Positions 7,375 through 18,642 of a stretch of DNA of 57,351 bases are shown one piece after another. The notes under the pieces are model-generated. The model ran no database searches. It was not told where the DNA came from and worked only from the letters and a program-made list of their open reading frames with translations. The position numbers were made by a program, and so were the translations under genes. Numbering within the stretch: position 1 is the stretch's first letter; the number at the start of each line of letters is the position of its first letter. This DNA comes from Erythrobacter sp. (lineage in GTDB: Bacteria > Pseudomonadota > Alphaproteobacteria > Sphingomonadales > Sphingomonadaceae): assembly GCA_013822125.1 (NCBI GenBank), contig PNJY01000006.1:1-57351 (forward strand), in the 5' to 3' direction.

Positions 7375-9525
7375 TTACTCCAGCTCGAGGATCACCGCGT
7401 CCACCGCTAGGCTGTCGCCTTCGGCAGCGTTGATCCTCGCCACAACGGCCTGTTTCTCCGCGCGGAGGATGTTTTCCATCTTCATCGCCTCCACCGTGGC
7501 GAGCGGCTGGCCGGGCTGGACTTCATCGCCCTCGCCCACGTGCAGCTTCACCAGCAGGCCCGGCATTGGGCAGATCAGCAACCGCGAAAGGTCGGGCGGG
7601 ATCTTCTCGATCATGTGCCCGGCAAGATGTGCGATGCGGGCAGGCAGGATGCGCAGCGTATGCGTCGCACCGCGCGTGGTGATGGCATAGCCGGTGCGCG
7701 TGCGTGCCAGTTGGATGCCCAATACTTCCGTTCGTGCCGAGCTTGTCGAAGCACGTGCCCCTGACCCTTCGACAAGCTCAGGGTGAGCGGACCACTGTAC
7801 TTCGACCATCGTATCGCCCGGCGTGTAGTCGAAACTCAATTCGACCGGCTCGCCATCGACGAGGATCGAATCCTCATCGAGGCGCACAGCATAATCGGTG
7901 CCCGCGATCCGCACCGCCCAATCGCCCGGCGGATAAAGCGGCCCGTCAAGCTGCTGGTCGATCCGTCGCGCGCGGTCGGCATCGGCGGTGGCGATTATAC
8001 CGCCCACCGCCGCCAGCGCGCGAAGCAATTCGGGCGAAGCGGGCGCGCCGGTAAACCCGTCGGGATATTCCTCGGCGATGAAGCCGGTGGTCAGTTCGCC
8101 GCTGCGGAAGCGCGGGTGCTGCATGATCGCGCTGAGGAAATCGACATTGTGCCCCGGTCCATCGATCCGGAACGTGTCGAGCGCGCGCACCTGCAAATCC
8201 GCCGCCTCGTCGCGCGTCGGTGCCCAGGTGATCAGCTTGGCGATCATCGGATCGTAGAACATCGAAACTTCGCCGCCTTCCTGCACACCGTCGTCGATGC
8301 GGATGTAGGACTCCCCTCCCGCTTGCGGGAGGGGCTTGGGGTGGGCCTGAGCATCGGTCTCGGACCCGCCCACCCCTGACCCCTCCCGCAAGCGGGAGGG
8401 GGAAAACGGCGCCTGATGAAATTTGGCAGGCGGCCTGGTGTACCGCACCAGCCGCCCCGTGCTCGGCAGGAACCCGCGATAGGGATCTTCGGCATAGACG
8501 CGGTTCTCGATCGCCCAGCCGTCGATTGTCACGTCCTTCTGGCCGAAAGAGAGCTTCTCGCCCGCGGCCACGCGGATCATCTGTTCGACCAGATCGATGC
8601 CTGCGATCGCCTCGGTCACGGGGTGCTCGACCTGAAGCCTGGTGTTCATTTCGAGGAAATAGAAACTCTCGCCGCTCGGGTCCGCACCGCTAACGATCAG
8701 CTCGACCGTGCCCGCGCTGTAGTATCCGACCGCGCGCGCCAACGCGACGCACTGCTCGCCCATGGCCTTGCGCATCTTCTCGGTGACGAAGGGCGAAGGC
8801 GCTTCCTCAACCACCTTCTGATGGCGGCGCTGGATGCTGCATTCACGCTCGTTGAGGTAGAGAATATTGCCGTGCTTGTCGCCAAGCACCTGAATTTCGA
8901 TGTGGCGCGGATTGAGGATGAATTTTTCGATGAAAACGCGGTCGTCGCCGAAGGAGTTGAGCCCCTCGCGCTTCACCGCCTCGAAGCCTTCGCGCACGTC
9001 TGATTCGGAATAAGCAAGGCGCATCCCCTTGCCCCCGCCGCCCGCGCTGGCCTTCATCATCACCGGATAGCCGATCTCGTCGGAAATCCGCACCGCGTGC
9101 TCGGTGTCCTCGATCTCGCCGACGAAACCGGGGACGACATTGACCCCGGCGGCCAGCGCCAACTTCTTCGATTCGATCTTGTCTCCCATCGCGGCGATCG
9201 CACTGGCGGGCGGTCCGATAAAGGCGATGCCCTCCGCTTCGAGCGCCTCGACGAAACTCGCGCGCTCCGAAAGGAAGCCATAGCCTGGATGGACGGCCTG
9301 CGCGCCGGTTTGCTTGCAGGCGGCGATGATCTTTTCGGGGATCAAATACGACTGCGCGGCGGGCGAAGGGCCGATATGCACCGCTTCGTCCGCCATGGCG
9401 ACGAACGGCGCGCGCGCATCGGCATCGGAATAGACCGCGACGGTTGCGATACCCATCCGGCGCGCGGTCTTGATGACCCGGCAGGCGATTTCACCGCGAT
9501 TGGCGATCAGGATTTTTGTGAACAT
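7375..9525 (-). CDS. pccA: Propionyl-CoA carboxylase alpha subunit (biotin carboxylase + BCCP), carrying two in-frame repeat insertions
   Basis: 716 residues from the ATG at 9525. The biotin carboxylase half begins FTKILIANRGEIACRVIKTA, has the ATP-grasp glycines SAGGGGKGMRLA, and contains ECSIQRRHQKV and EMNTRLQVEHPVTE. The linker/BT domain follows, and the C-terminal biotinyl domain carries EAMKMEN, with Lys as the biotin site. It carboxylates biotin with ATP and bicarbonate, and PccB then transfers the carboxyl to propionyl-CoA. Two palindromic repeats lie inside the frame: one at about residues 374-405, just before RIDDGVQEGGE in the carboxylase C-domain, and one at about 579-599 in the linker. 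Neither breaks the frame. The ATG overlaps the stop of the 80-aa gene (TGATG). A 3-methylcrotonyl or acetyl-CoA enzyme is possible by homology, but the mutase/epimerase neighbours favour propionyl-CoA. Confidence 0.92.
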   Translation of the reverse strand: MFTKILIANRGEIACRVIKTARRMGIATVAVYSDADARAPFVAMADEAVHIGPSPAAQSYLIPEKIIAACKQTGAQAVHPGYGFLSERASFVEALEAEGIAFIGPPASAIAAMGDKIESKKLALAAGVNVVPGFVGEIEDTEHAVRISDEIGYPVMMKASAGGGGKGMRLAYSESDVREGFEAVKREGLNSFGDDRVFIEKFILNPRHIEIQVLGDKHGNILYLNERECSIQRRHQKVVEEAPSPFVTEKMRKAMGEQCVALARAVGYYSAGTVELIVSGADPSGESFYFLEMNTRLQVEHPVTEAIAGIDLVEQMIRVAAGEKLSFGQKDVTIDGWAIENRVYAEDPYRGFLPSTGRLVRYTRPPAKFHQAPFSPSRLREGSGVGGSETDAQAHPKPLPQAGGESYIRIDDGVQEGGEVSMFYDPMIAKLITWAPTRDEAADLQVRALDTFRIDGPGHNVDFLSAIMQHPRFRSGELTTGFIAEEYPDGFTGAPASPELLRALAAVGGIIATADADRARRIDQQLDGPLYPPGDWAVRIAGTDYAVRLDEDSILVDGEPVELSFDYTPGDTMVEVQWSAHPELVEGSGARASTSSARTEVLGIQLARTRTGYAITTRGATHTLRILPARIAHLAGHMIEKIPPDLSRLLICPMPGLLVKLHVGEGDEVQPGQPLATVEAMKMENILRAEKQAVVARINAAEGDSLAVDAVILELE
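7728..7790. repeat. Palindromic repeat (GAGCTTGTCGAAG family) inside pccA
   Basis: Perfect 13-bp arms GAGCTTGTCGAAG (7739-7751) and CTTCGACAAGCTC (7767-7779), with similar flanking bases. It lies wholly within pccA and is translated in frame as about 20 residues including HPELVEG and STSSARTE. A degenerate relative lies at 30538-30649 between plsY and murI. Confidence 0.85.
8311..8404. repeat. Double-hairpin GC-rich repeat (CCCTCCC/GGGAGGG family) inside pccA
   Basis: Two 22-base palindromes (8313-8334 and 8380-8401, each with 10-bp arms CCCCTCCCGC/GCGGGAGGGG) flank a 45-base middle with further pairing (TTGGGGTGGG against CCCACCCC). The whole unit is in frame within pccA, adding about 32 residues such as SPSRLREGSGVGG and KPLPQAGGES. 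Same family as the intergenic copies at 14697-14832 and 24251-24344. Confidence 0.88.
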
Positions 9526-9767
9526 CAAGGGGCCTTCGTGCTGTCGGGCCGTCCCAGGACAAGAACGGCGAGAGTTACCAGAGCGAGAAAGAAGATGACA
9601 CCCAGGATGGCCATCATCATCGCATTCGTGGAGAAACACTCGGCAGCAAGATCGTGAAAGCGCTCGCAACCGCGTCTCTGAGCATCAAGTGCGCTTTTCA
9701 AGACAAGGGCAAAGCTGCCCGTCGCAAGCAGCAGGCAAACTACGCCAACAACTCGTCGAGTTCTCAT
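9525..9767 (-). CDS. Small two-helix membrane protein (80 aa)
   Basis: 80 residues, MRTRRVVGVVCLLLATGSF at the start. Two hydrophobic segments (about residues 6-24 and 48-72, MMMAILGVIFFLALVTLAVL) suggest an inner-membrane protein with a short loop of about 25 residues containing two cysteines (CERFHDLAAEC) on the far side. Family not recognised. The TGA overlaps the pccA ATG as TGATG, so it is the gene immediately before pccA and coupled to it. A role with the carboxylase is only a guess from position. Confidence 0.6.
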   Translation of the reverse strand: MRTRRVVGVVCLLLATGSFALVLKSALDAQRRGCERFHDLAAECFSTNAMMMAILGVIFFLALVTLAVLVLGRPDSTKAP

Positions 9768-9789
9768 ACTCTGCTCTCCCCAACTCCAC

Positions 9790-9877
9790 CGTCATGCCGG
9801 ACTTGATCCGGCATCCCGCTTCTTTCGAGTACCGCGCTAGCAGAATAGCTGGACCCCGGATCAAGTCCGGGGTGACG
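9790..9877. repeat. Palindromic repeat (GGACTTGATCCGG family), intergenic
   Basis: Imperfect inverted arms: GTCATGCCGGACTTGATCCGG at the left and CCGGATCAAGTCCGGGGTGAC at the right, about 20 bases each, separated by some 47 bases. It fills most of the 124-base gap between bioB and the 80-aa gene. It could fold into a long hairpin in the operon mRNA. Confidence 0.8.
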
Positions 9878-9891
9878 CGGCTGGGTAAAAC

Positions 9892-10908
9892 TCACTCCGC
9901 CGCCTCCGTTGCCTTGCAAGCCCGCATCGGCTCCTCGCCTTGCAGCGCAGTCAGCCCCAGCTTGGCGAACAGCGCGGCGTCCTTGTCGTCGCCAGCATTG
10001 GGTGCAGTCAGAAGTTTATCGCCGGTAAAGATGCTGTTCGCGCCTGCCATGAAGCACAGCGCCTGCGTCGCCTCGCTCATCGACTCGCGCCCGGCGGACA
10101 GCCGCACCATGCTCAGCGGCATCGTGATCCGCGCCGCCGCAACGGTGCGCACGAACTCGATATCGTCGATTTTCGCCAGTGGCGTATCGGCGAGCATATC
10201 GCCCAGCACCGTGCCCTTGACCGGCACCAGCGCGTTGACCGGCACAGATTCGGGGTGCTGCGGCAACGTGGCGAGCGTGTGGATGAATCCGACGCGGTCC
10301 TCGCGCGTTTCGCCCATGCCGACGATCCCGCCGCTGCACACGTTGATCCCGGCGCTGCGCACATTGTGCAACGTATCGAGCCGGTCGGCCATCGTGCGGG
10401 TGGTAATCACGCGCTCGTAATATTCCGGGCTGCTGTCGATATTGTGGTTGTAGTAATCGAGCCCCGCCTCGGCGAGCATTTCGGCCTGCTGCGGCTCGAG
10501 CATTCCCAGCGTCATGCAGGTTTCGAGACCCATGGCGCGCACGCCCTTCACGATCTCGACAATCGCGGGCATGTCGCGGTCCTTGGGGTTGCGCCACGCC
10601 GCGCCCATGCAGAAGCGCTGGCTGCCTGCATCCTTGGCCTGCGCGGCAGATTGGAGCACTGCCTGCACATCCATCAACTTGGTCGCCTCGACCCCGCTGT
10701 CCGCCTTCACCGACTGCGAGCAATAGCCACAATCCTCCGGACACCCGCCGGTCTTGATGCTGAGCAAGGTGCAGAGCTGCACCTGCTCGGGCGGATGGTT
10801 TTCGCGGTGGACCGTCGCCGCGCGAAACAATAGCTCGGTGAAGGGCAGGTCAAACAGCTGCGCAATTTCTGCGCGGGTCCAGTCGGTACGGGTTTCAGTC
10901 ATTGTCAT
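9892..10908 (-). CDS. bioB: Biotin synthase
   Basis: A radical-SAM enzyme that inserts sulfur into dethiobiotin. The radical [4Fe-4S] motif C-x3-C-x2-C is visible in [13 protein letters not shown]. The conserved [26 protein letters not shown] and GGIVGMGET segments of BioB follow, with the [2Fe-2S] arginine region further on. 338 residues from the ATG at 10908 (MTMTETR); the ATG six bases later is an equally possible start and neither has a strong Shine-Dalgarno. The start overlaps the end of the 66-aa gene, so bioB is an internal gene of the propionyl-CoA operon. That makes physiological sense, since PccA needs covalent biotin. A short repeat-filled gap (9790-9877) follows. Confidence 0.95.
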   Translation of the reverse strand: MTMTETRTDWTRAEIAQLFDLPFTELLFRAATVHRENHPPEQVQLCTLLSIKTGGCPEDCGYCSQSVKADSGVEATKLMDVQAVLQSAAQAKDAGSQRFCMGAAWRNPKDRDMPAIVEIVKGVRAMGLETCMTLGMLEPQQAEMLAEAGLDYYNHNIDSSPEYYERVITTRTMADRLDTLHNVRSAGINVCSGGIVGMGETREDRVGFIHTLATLPQHPESVPVNALVPVKGTVLGDMLADTPLAKIDDIEFVRTVAAARITMPLSMVRLSAGRESMSEATQALCFMAGANSIFTGDKLLTAPNAGDDKDAALFAKLGLTALQGEEPMRACKATEAAE

Positions 10909-11091
10909 TAGTTTCAAATTGTTCCCGGTAAGTAAGGTCAACCCGGTCGAGCAAAGCTCTCACCGTTTCCCGGTCGACGCCCATGCGCGTTTCGAAGTCC
11001 CATTCGTCTAGGTGCACGCCATTGCAGATTTCATTTAGCGCGTTCTTGATCACATAGAGATCAGCTCGAGATAGCAATTTGAGGGGCTCAC

Positions 11092-11095
<4 letters not shown>
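10895..11095 (-). CDS. Small soluble protein of unknown function (66 aa)
   Basis: 66 residues, charged and without a membrane segment ([25 protein letters not shown]... ends FETNDND). Its ATG overlaps the TGA of the methylmalonyl-CoA mutase gene (ATGA), and its own stop lies a few codons inside bioB. Both junctions imply translational coupling. I do not recognise the family; the sequence looks like a small helical domain. Its placement between a cobalamin enzyme and biotin synthase makes it a candidate accessory protein, but nothing in the sequence proves this. Confidence 0.65.
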
Positions 11096-13317
<2,222 letters not shown>

Positions 13318-13330
13318 CGTTCCTGTCTTT

Positions 13331-13411
13331 CCGTTCGTGTCGAGCGAAGTCGAAACACGGTCATGCCGGGTATCTCGAATTCGCGCGGCGCGCTCCGCTC
13401 GATACGAACGG
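13331..13411. repeat. Palindromic repeat (CGTTCGTGTCGAGCG family), intergenic
   Basis: Arms CCGTTCGTGTCGAGCG (13331-13346) and CGCTCGATACGAACGG (13396-13411) match at 15 of 16 paired positions, with a 49-base middle. It fills the 103-base gap between the enoyl-CoA hydratase stop (13421) and the mutase start (13317) and would form a hairpin in the operon mRNA just upstream of the mutase ribosome-binding site. Confidence 0.8.
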
Positions 13412-13420
13412 ACACGGAGC

Positions 13421-14209
13421 CTATCGACCCCCAAAGTCAGGCTTGCGCTTCTGCAGGAAGGACATCGCGCCTTCCATCGCATCGCCGCTGTCGCCCGCCT
13501 TCCACTGGCCGATCGCCTCCTGATGCAGCGCCGCTGCATAGTCCGATTGCAGCGCGCGCATCAGGTTTTCGCGCATCTGGCCCAGCGCCAGCGTCGGCCC
13601 GCCCGCCAGCCTCGCCGCGAGTGCGCGCGCCTCCTCCGTCAGCGCATCATCGCTCACGCATTTGTGGATCAGCCCCCAGCTTTCGGCCTTCTGCGCCGGA
13701 ATCCGCTCGCCCAGCAGCATCATTTCGGCGGCGCGGGCCTTGCCGATCAGGCGCGGCAGCATCCAGCTCGCCCCGCCATCGGGAACCAGCCCGATATTGA
13801 CGAAGGCCTGGAGGAAATAGCCGCTCTCGCCCGCGATGCAGAAGTCCGCCGCCAGCGCGATCGAGCAGCCGATCCCCGCCGCCGGACCTTTGACCGCGCT
13901 GATGATCGGCAGCGGCGAGCGCGCCATTTCCATCATCAGCGGATTGTATTGCTGCGAGAGCGAATCATAGGCGCGCTGCCCGCCCGAAACCGATGCGTCG
14001 CCGCGACCCGCAAGGTCCGCGCCCGAGCAGAACGCCCGCCCCTCGCCCGTGATCAGGATCGCGCGCGCGCCGCCCGCCTGCGCCCCGGCGATGGCATCGC
14101 GGATCTCGCCCGCCATTGCCGGCGAGCAGGCGTTGAGCCGTTCGGGCCGGTTGAGCGTGATTGTGCGAACGTCGTCTGCGGTTTCGACGAGGATGTGTTC
14201 GTAAGACAT
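13421..14209 (-). CDS. Enoyl-CoA hydratase/isomerase family protein
   Basis: 262 residues of crotonase fold, starting [19 protein letters not shown]. The CoA-binding/oxyanion-hole segments are [13 protein letters not shown] and [18 protein letters not shown] later Asp-Gly (LVPDGGASW) corresponds to the PaaG/isomerase-type active-site region rather than the classic pair of glutamates, so an isomerase or 1,2-epoxyphenylacetyl-CoA isomerase-like activity is possible. It lies between the epimerase and the mutase in the propionyl-CoA operon, which suggests a role in feeding branched or odd-chain acyl-CoAs into the route. The exact substrate cannot be told from sequence. Confidence 0.88.
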   Translation of the reverse strand: MSYEHILVETADDVRTITLNRPERLNACSPAMAGEIRDAIAGAQAGGARAILITGEGRAFCSGADLAGRGDASVSGGQRAYDSLSQQYNPLMMEMARSPLPIISAVKGPAAGIGCSIALAADFCIAGESGYFLQAFVNIGLVPDGGASWMLPRLIGKARAAEMMLLGERIPAQKAESWGLIHKCVSDDALTEEARALAARLAGGPTLALGQMRENLMRALQSDYAAALHQEAIGQWKAGDSGDAMEGAMSFLQKRKPDFGGR

Positions 14210-14240
14210 TTTGTGCGGTTTTCCTGTTGCGATGCGCCGG

Positions 14241-14690
14241 TCAGTTCGACCAATGCGCGCCCTCCCTGGGCGTTTCCATGATTTCGGTCAGCGTGCCCAT
14301 CATATCCTTGGGATGGACGAAAAAGATCGGTGTGCCATGCGCGCCGATGCGCGTTGGGCCGAGAATGCGCTTGCCCATCGCCTCGAACTCTGCGCGCGCC
14401 TCGGCGATATCGGGCACTTCGAAGCACACATGGTGCTGCCCGCCAAGCGGGTTCTTCTCGAGGAAGCCGTTGATCGGGGAAGCGGCGTCGAGCGGCTCGA
14501 TCAGTTCGATCTGCGTGCCGTAAGTGCCCTTAGCCCCGGGTGTATCGACGAAGCATACCTTCACCCCCTGCTCGGGCATGTCGAAGGGCGTATGGATTTT
14601 CGCTGCGCCCATTACCCCGCGGTAATGCGCGATGCTGTCCGCGATTGAGGGCGTTGCCACGCCTATGTGATTGAGACGGCCGAGTTTCAT
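14241..14690 (-). CDS. mce: Methylmalonyl-CoA epimerase
   Basis: 149 residues, two-repeat vicinal-oxygen-chelate (glyoxalase) fold. Metal ligands are expected from the His in LNHIGVAT, the His in QHHVCFEV and the late Glu in MGTLTEIME. It converts (S)-methylmalonyl-CoA made by PccAB into the (R) form used by the mutase; the three genes are in the same operon. The ATG at 14690 overlaps the stop of a 63-codon leader frame (ATGA). That leader repeats the first 14 codons of mce and then runs through a palindromic repeat. The purine-rich run GGGGGGAA just upstream of the ATG comes from the repeat arm and is the only visible ribosome-binding site. Confidence 0.93.
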   Translation of the reverse strand: MKLGRLNHIGVATPSIADSIAHYRGVMGAAKIHTPFDMPEQGVKVCFVDTPGAKGTYGTQIELIEPLDAASPINGFLEKNPLGGQHHVCFEVPDIAEARAEFEAMGKRILGPTRIGAHGTPIFFVHPKDMMGTLTEIMETPREGAHWSN

Positions 14691-14878
14691 GACACTTCCC
14701 CCCTACCCTTCAGGGGAGGGGCAGCGAGACTTGGCGGTTTGCTGCCTAGTCGCAGCGGGGTGGGGGCTATCCCCAATCGCTGCGGTTGGCTGACAACCCC
14801 CACCCCAACCCCTCCCCTGAAGGGGAGGGGCTTACACGGCGTAACGACGGCGATATGGTTGAGACGTCCGAGTTTCAT
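14687..14878 (-). pseudogene. Duplicate 5' fragment of the epimerase gene fused to a repeat (63-codon leader frame)
   Basis: From an ATG at 14878, seven bases after the lipoprotein stop and with GAGGAT upstream, the frame reads MKLGRLNHIAVVTP. Intact mce starts MKLGRLNHIGVATP. The 14 codons differ at about nine bases, mostly third positions, so the duplicate is not recent. The match ends exactly where a GC-rich palindromic repeat starts. The frame stays open through the repeat and ends in a TGA that overlaps the mce ATG. It may be translated as a leader peptide that couples mce to the upstream genes, or be a dead remnant. Confidence 0.7.
14697..14832. repeat. Long GC-rich palindromic repeat (CCCTCCC/GGGAGGG family) between mce and its duplicate start
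   Basis: About 136 bases with CCTTCAGGGGAGGGG near the left end and CCCCTCCCCTGAAGGGGAGG at the right, plus inner arms (CGCAGCGGGGTGGGGG against AACCCCCACCCC). Same family as 8311-8404 in pccA and 24251-24344 before era. Confidence 0.85.
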
Positions 14879-14885
14879 ATCATCC

Positions 14886-15234
14886 TCATGGAGCAATATA
14901 CCCAAAATTGGCACCGGAGCCTTCTTCGCAAAGCCAGACGATTGCCGATGAGCCCATGCCCAGCCAATCCTTCCTCGCGCGCCGATAGAATTGGCAATTC
15001 CTTTTGTCCGGCTCCCCGTCCAGCGTCTGCGGCTTGGCCACAAACTCCTCCTTTTCGAAGCCCGCCTCGACTAGCTTTGCTTCAAGCTCACTTTCCCGCC
15101 CAGTATACTCAGCGACGAAGGCTTCGAGACGCGCGATCACCGTCGATACTTCTCCGGTCAAGGCGGCCTCGATCTCGTTTGCGGGCTCCTTTGGCGATAG
15201 GCCGCATCCCGTCAGAACAAGAGCCACAAGCGTG

Positions 15235-15254
<20 letters not shown>
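14886..15254 (-). CDS. Small lipoprotein of unknown function
   Basis: 122 residues from the ATG at 15254 (the frame is open further upstream, but this start gives a proper signal). The N-terminus [18 protein letters not shown] ends in a lipobox (LTGC), so the mature protein should be lipidated. The rest is acidic and helical ([20 protein letters not shown]) with cysteines near the C-terminus ([14 protein letters not shown]). No family recognised. It overlaps the end of pccB by 20 bases, which makes it an unexpected envelope-protein gene inside a cytoplasmic metabolic operon. Confidence 0.7.
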
Positions 15255-16767
<1,513 letters not shown>

Positions 16768-16837
16768 ATGGAACCCCGCATGTGAAATCGAATGCGCAAT
16801 CCGACTAGCGAGGGTTGGGGTATAGCGTCAATAGAGC

Positions 16838-16862
16838 CACTGGCGCGGGCGCCGCGCCAGTG
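16838..16862 (-). terminator. GC-rich hairpin downstream of the DEAD-box helicase gene, possible terminator
   Basis: Perfect 10-bp inverted repeat CACTGGCGCG (16838-16847) / CGCGCCAGTG (16853-16862) with a 5-base loop, 17 bases after the helicase stop. No U-tract follows on the minus strand, so it is a weak intrinsic terminator or only an mRNA end-stabilising hairpin. Confidence 0.45.
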
Positions 16863-16878
16863 AACCTTTTACGATTGT

Positions 16879-18378
16879 TTAGCTCGCGATGCGCGCGCCC
16901 TGGCGCCTGCGGCGCATAGGCTGATTTCCGCCGCGATTTTCGCCACCTTCAGACCGTCCTGCGGGCCTGCCGCCCTGACGGTTCTGATTGTCCGAACGGC
17001 CCTTGAAGCCGCCGGGCTTGCCGCTGTGGGCGGGCTTTGTGCCAGGATGCTTTGCAGCGGGACGCGCACCATCGGTTCCGGTCGCCCTGACCGCCCGATC
17101 TTCCGCATCGTTGCGACGGGGCGCGGGCTTGCCGTGCGGCGTCGTGATCCGAACATTGGGATGGCGCTTGCGGCCGCGATCCTGCCGGGGCGGACGCGAA
17201 TTTTCCTCCGCTCCGCCGCTTTCCACTACCGAGCGGAAATCGTCGGGCAATGGCAGCTTTTCGAGCGTAACGCCTGTCAGCTTCTGGATGTCGCGCAGAT
17301 AGGCGCGTTCATCGCCAGCGCACATCGAAAGGGCAATGCCCTTCGCCCCGGCGCGCGCCGTGCGTCCGATACGGTGGACATATTGCTCAGGCACATTGGG
17401 CAGCTCGTAATTGATCACATGGCTGAGGCCCGAAATATCGATCCCGCGCGCCGCGATATCGGTGGCGACCAGAACCTTCACCCTGCCGGTCTTGAATTCG
17501 GCCAGTGCGCGTTCGCGCTGGACCTGGCTCTTGTTGCCGTGGATCGCATTGGCGCGGATACCTGCCTGGTCGAGCTTGCGCACAACGCGGTCGGCACCGT
17601 GTTTGGTGCGAGTAAACACCAGTGCGTTCACGACATGTCCGGCAGGCGAATACTGGTCCCTGAAGATCATCTCGAGCAGCGCCTGCTTCTCGTCCTGGTT
17701 GATCAGAACAACCTTCTGTTCGACCAGTTCGACAGTTGTTGCCGCCGGACGGACCGAAACCTGCGCCGGATTGGAAAGATAGCTGTCGGCCAGCTGCTTG
17801 ATCGCATTTGGCATCGTTGCCGAGAAGAAAAGCGTCTGGCGATTCTGGGGCAAAAGGCCCACGATCCGCCGGAGTGCATGGATGAAGCCTAGATCGAGCA
17901 TCTGATCGGCTTCGTCGAGCACCAGGATCTCGACCCCGCTGAGTGACAAGGCGTTCTGATCGATCAAGTCGAGCAGACGACCGGGTGTCGCCACCAGAAT
18001 GTCGCTGCCGCGCATCATCTTCTGGCGATCCTTGCCAACCGATGTGCCGCCGAAAATGCTCTGGGTACGCAGCGTGGTGAGCGCGGAATAATCGCGCGAG
18101 CTCTGGGCGATCTGGCCAGCCAGCTCGCGCGTAGGCGCCAGGATAAGCATGCGGCAGCACTTGCGCTGCGCGGTCTTGCCCGAGGCGTTGAGCCGGTCGA
18201 TCGAAGGCAGCATGAAGGCCGCCGTCTTGCCGGTGCCGGTCTGGGCGATACCCAGGAGGTCGCGCCCTTCGAGCACGGTGGGAATCGCCTGCTCCTGGAT
18301 AGGGGTAGGTGTAGTGTAGGCCTTGAGCTCAAGCGCCTGGAGAACGGGCTGTGAAAGCCCGAGTTGTGCAAATGTCAT
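16879..18378 (-). CDS. DEAD-box ATP-dependent RNA helicase (RhlE-like)
   Basis: 499 residues. Helicase motifs in order: Q-motif (YTTPTPIQEQAIP), AQTGTGKT, PTRELAGQI, TPGRLLDL, DEADQMLDLGF, SAT, ATDIAARGIDI and HRIGRTARAG. The last ~110 residues are a basic, low-complexity tail rich in Arg/Gly/Pro/Asn ending RRRRQGARIAS, which would bind RNA non-specifically. Enzymes of this group remodel ribosomal and mRNA structure and are often induced in the cold. A 264-base region upstream with a strong hairpin (18432-18454) would give a long 5' leader, in keeping with regulated helicases. Confidence 0.92.
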   Translation of the reverse strand: MTFAQLGLSQPVLQALELKAYTTPTPIQEQAIPTVLEGRDLLGIAQTGTGKTAAFMLPSIDRLNASGKTAQRKCCRMLILAPTRELAGQIAQSSRDYSALTTLRTQSIFGGTSVGKDRQKMMRGSDILVATPGRLLDLIDQNALSLSGVEILVLDEADQMLDLGFIHALRRIVGLLPQNRQTLFFSATMPNAIKQLADSYLSNPAQVSVRPAATTVELVEQKVVLINQDEKQALLEMIFRDQYSPAGHVVNALVFTRTKHGADRVVRKLDQAGIRANAIHGNKSQVQRERALAEFKTGRVKVLVATDIAARGIDISGLSHVINYELPNVPEQYVHRIGRTARAGAKGIALSMCAGDERAYLRDIQKLTGVTLEKLPLPDDFRSVVESGGAEENSRPPRQDRGRKRHPNVRITTPHGKPAPRRNDAEDRAVRATGTDGARPAAKHPGTKPAHSGKPGGFKGRSDNQNRQGGRPAGRSEGGENRGGNQPMRRRRQGARIAS

Positions 18379-18431
18379 TAAATCTATTTAACTCGCAATA
18401 TATGCGGCGCGCAGCCGTTGTGGCGCACGTT

Positions 18432-18454
18432 CGCGGTTGTCAAAACAACCCGCG
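18432..18454 (-). other. Hairpin in the probable 5' leader of the helicase gene
   Basis: GGTTGT-caaa-ACAACC stem, extended by CGC/GCG with a one-base bulge, 54 bases upstream of the helicase ATG. The rest of the 264-base gap (18379-18642) holds AT-rich sequence next to the ATG (AAATCTATTTAACTC) that could contain a promoter. I see no open frame or other recognisable signal there. Confidence 0.4.
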
Positions 18455-18642
18455 TGAAAAGGGAAGTCCTTGGGAAATCAACCGAGGTGCGGCCGGGGCG
18501 GTGAAAAGAAATTCAACCGCCAGTTCACGCTACCAGGCGCCTCGATGCGGGGCAGATGGGGGCGAAAGCTCAGGAAGTCAAGCGTATTGTGCGCCGCAGC
18601 ATGATTAGCCGTGCCTGACGCATGGCCTGCCTGCGGCCAGAA

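Noticed and set aside
8311-8404. CRISPR-like repeats or an insertion sequence in pccA
   Set aside because: Only two palindromes in inverted orientation, no spacer series, no transposase; it is a REP-like palindromic unit translated in frame.
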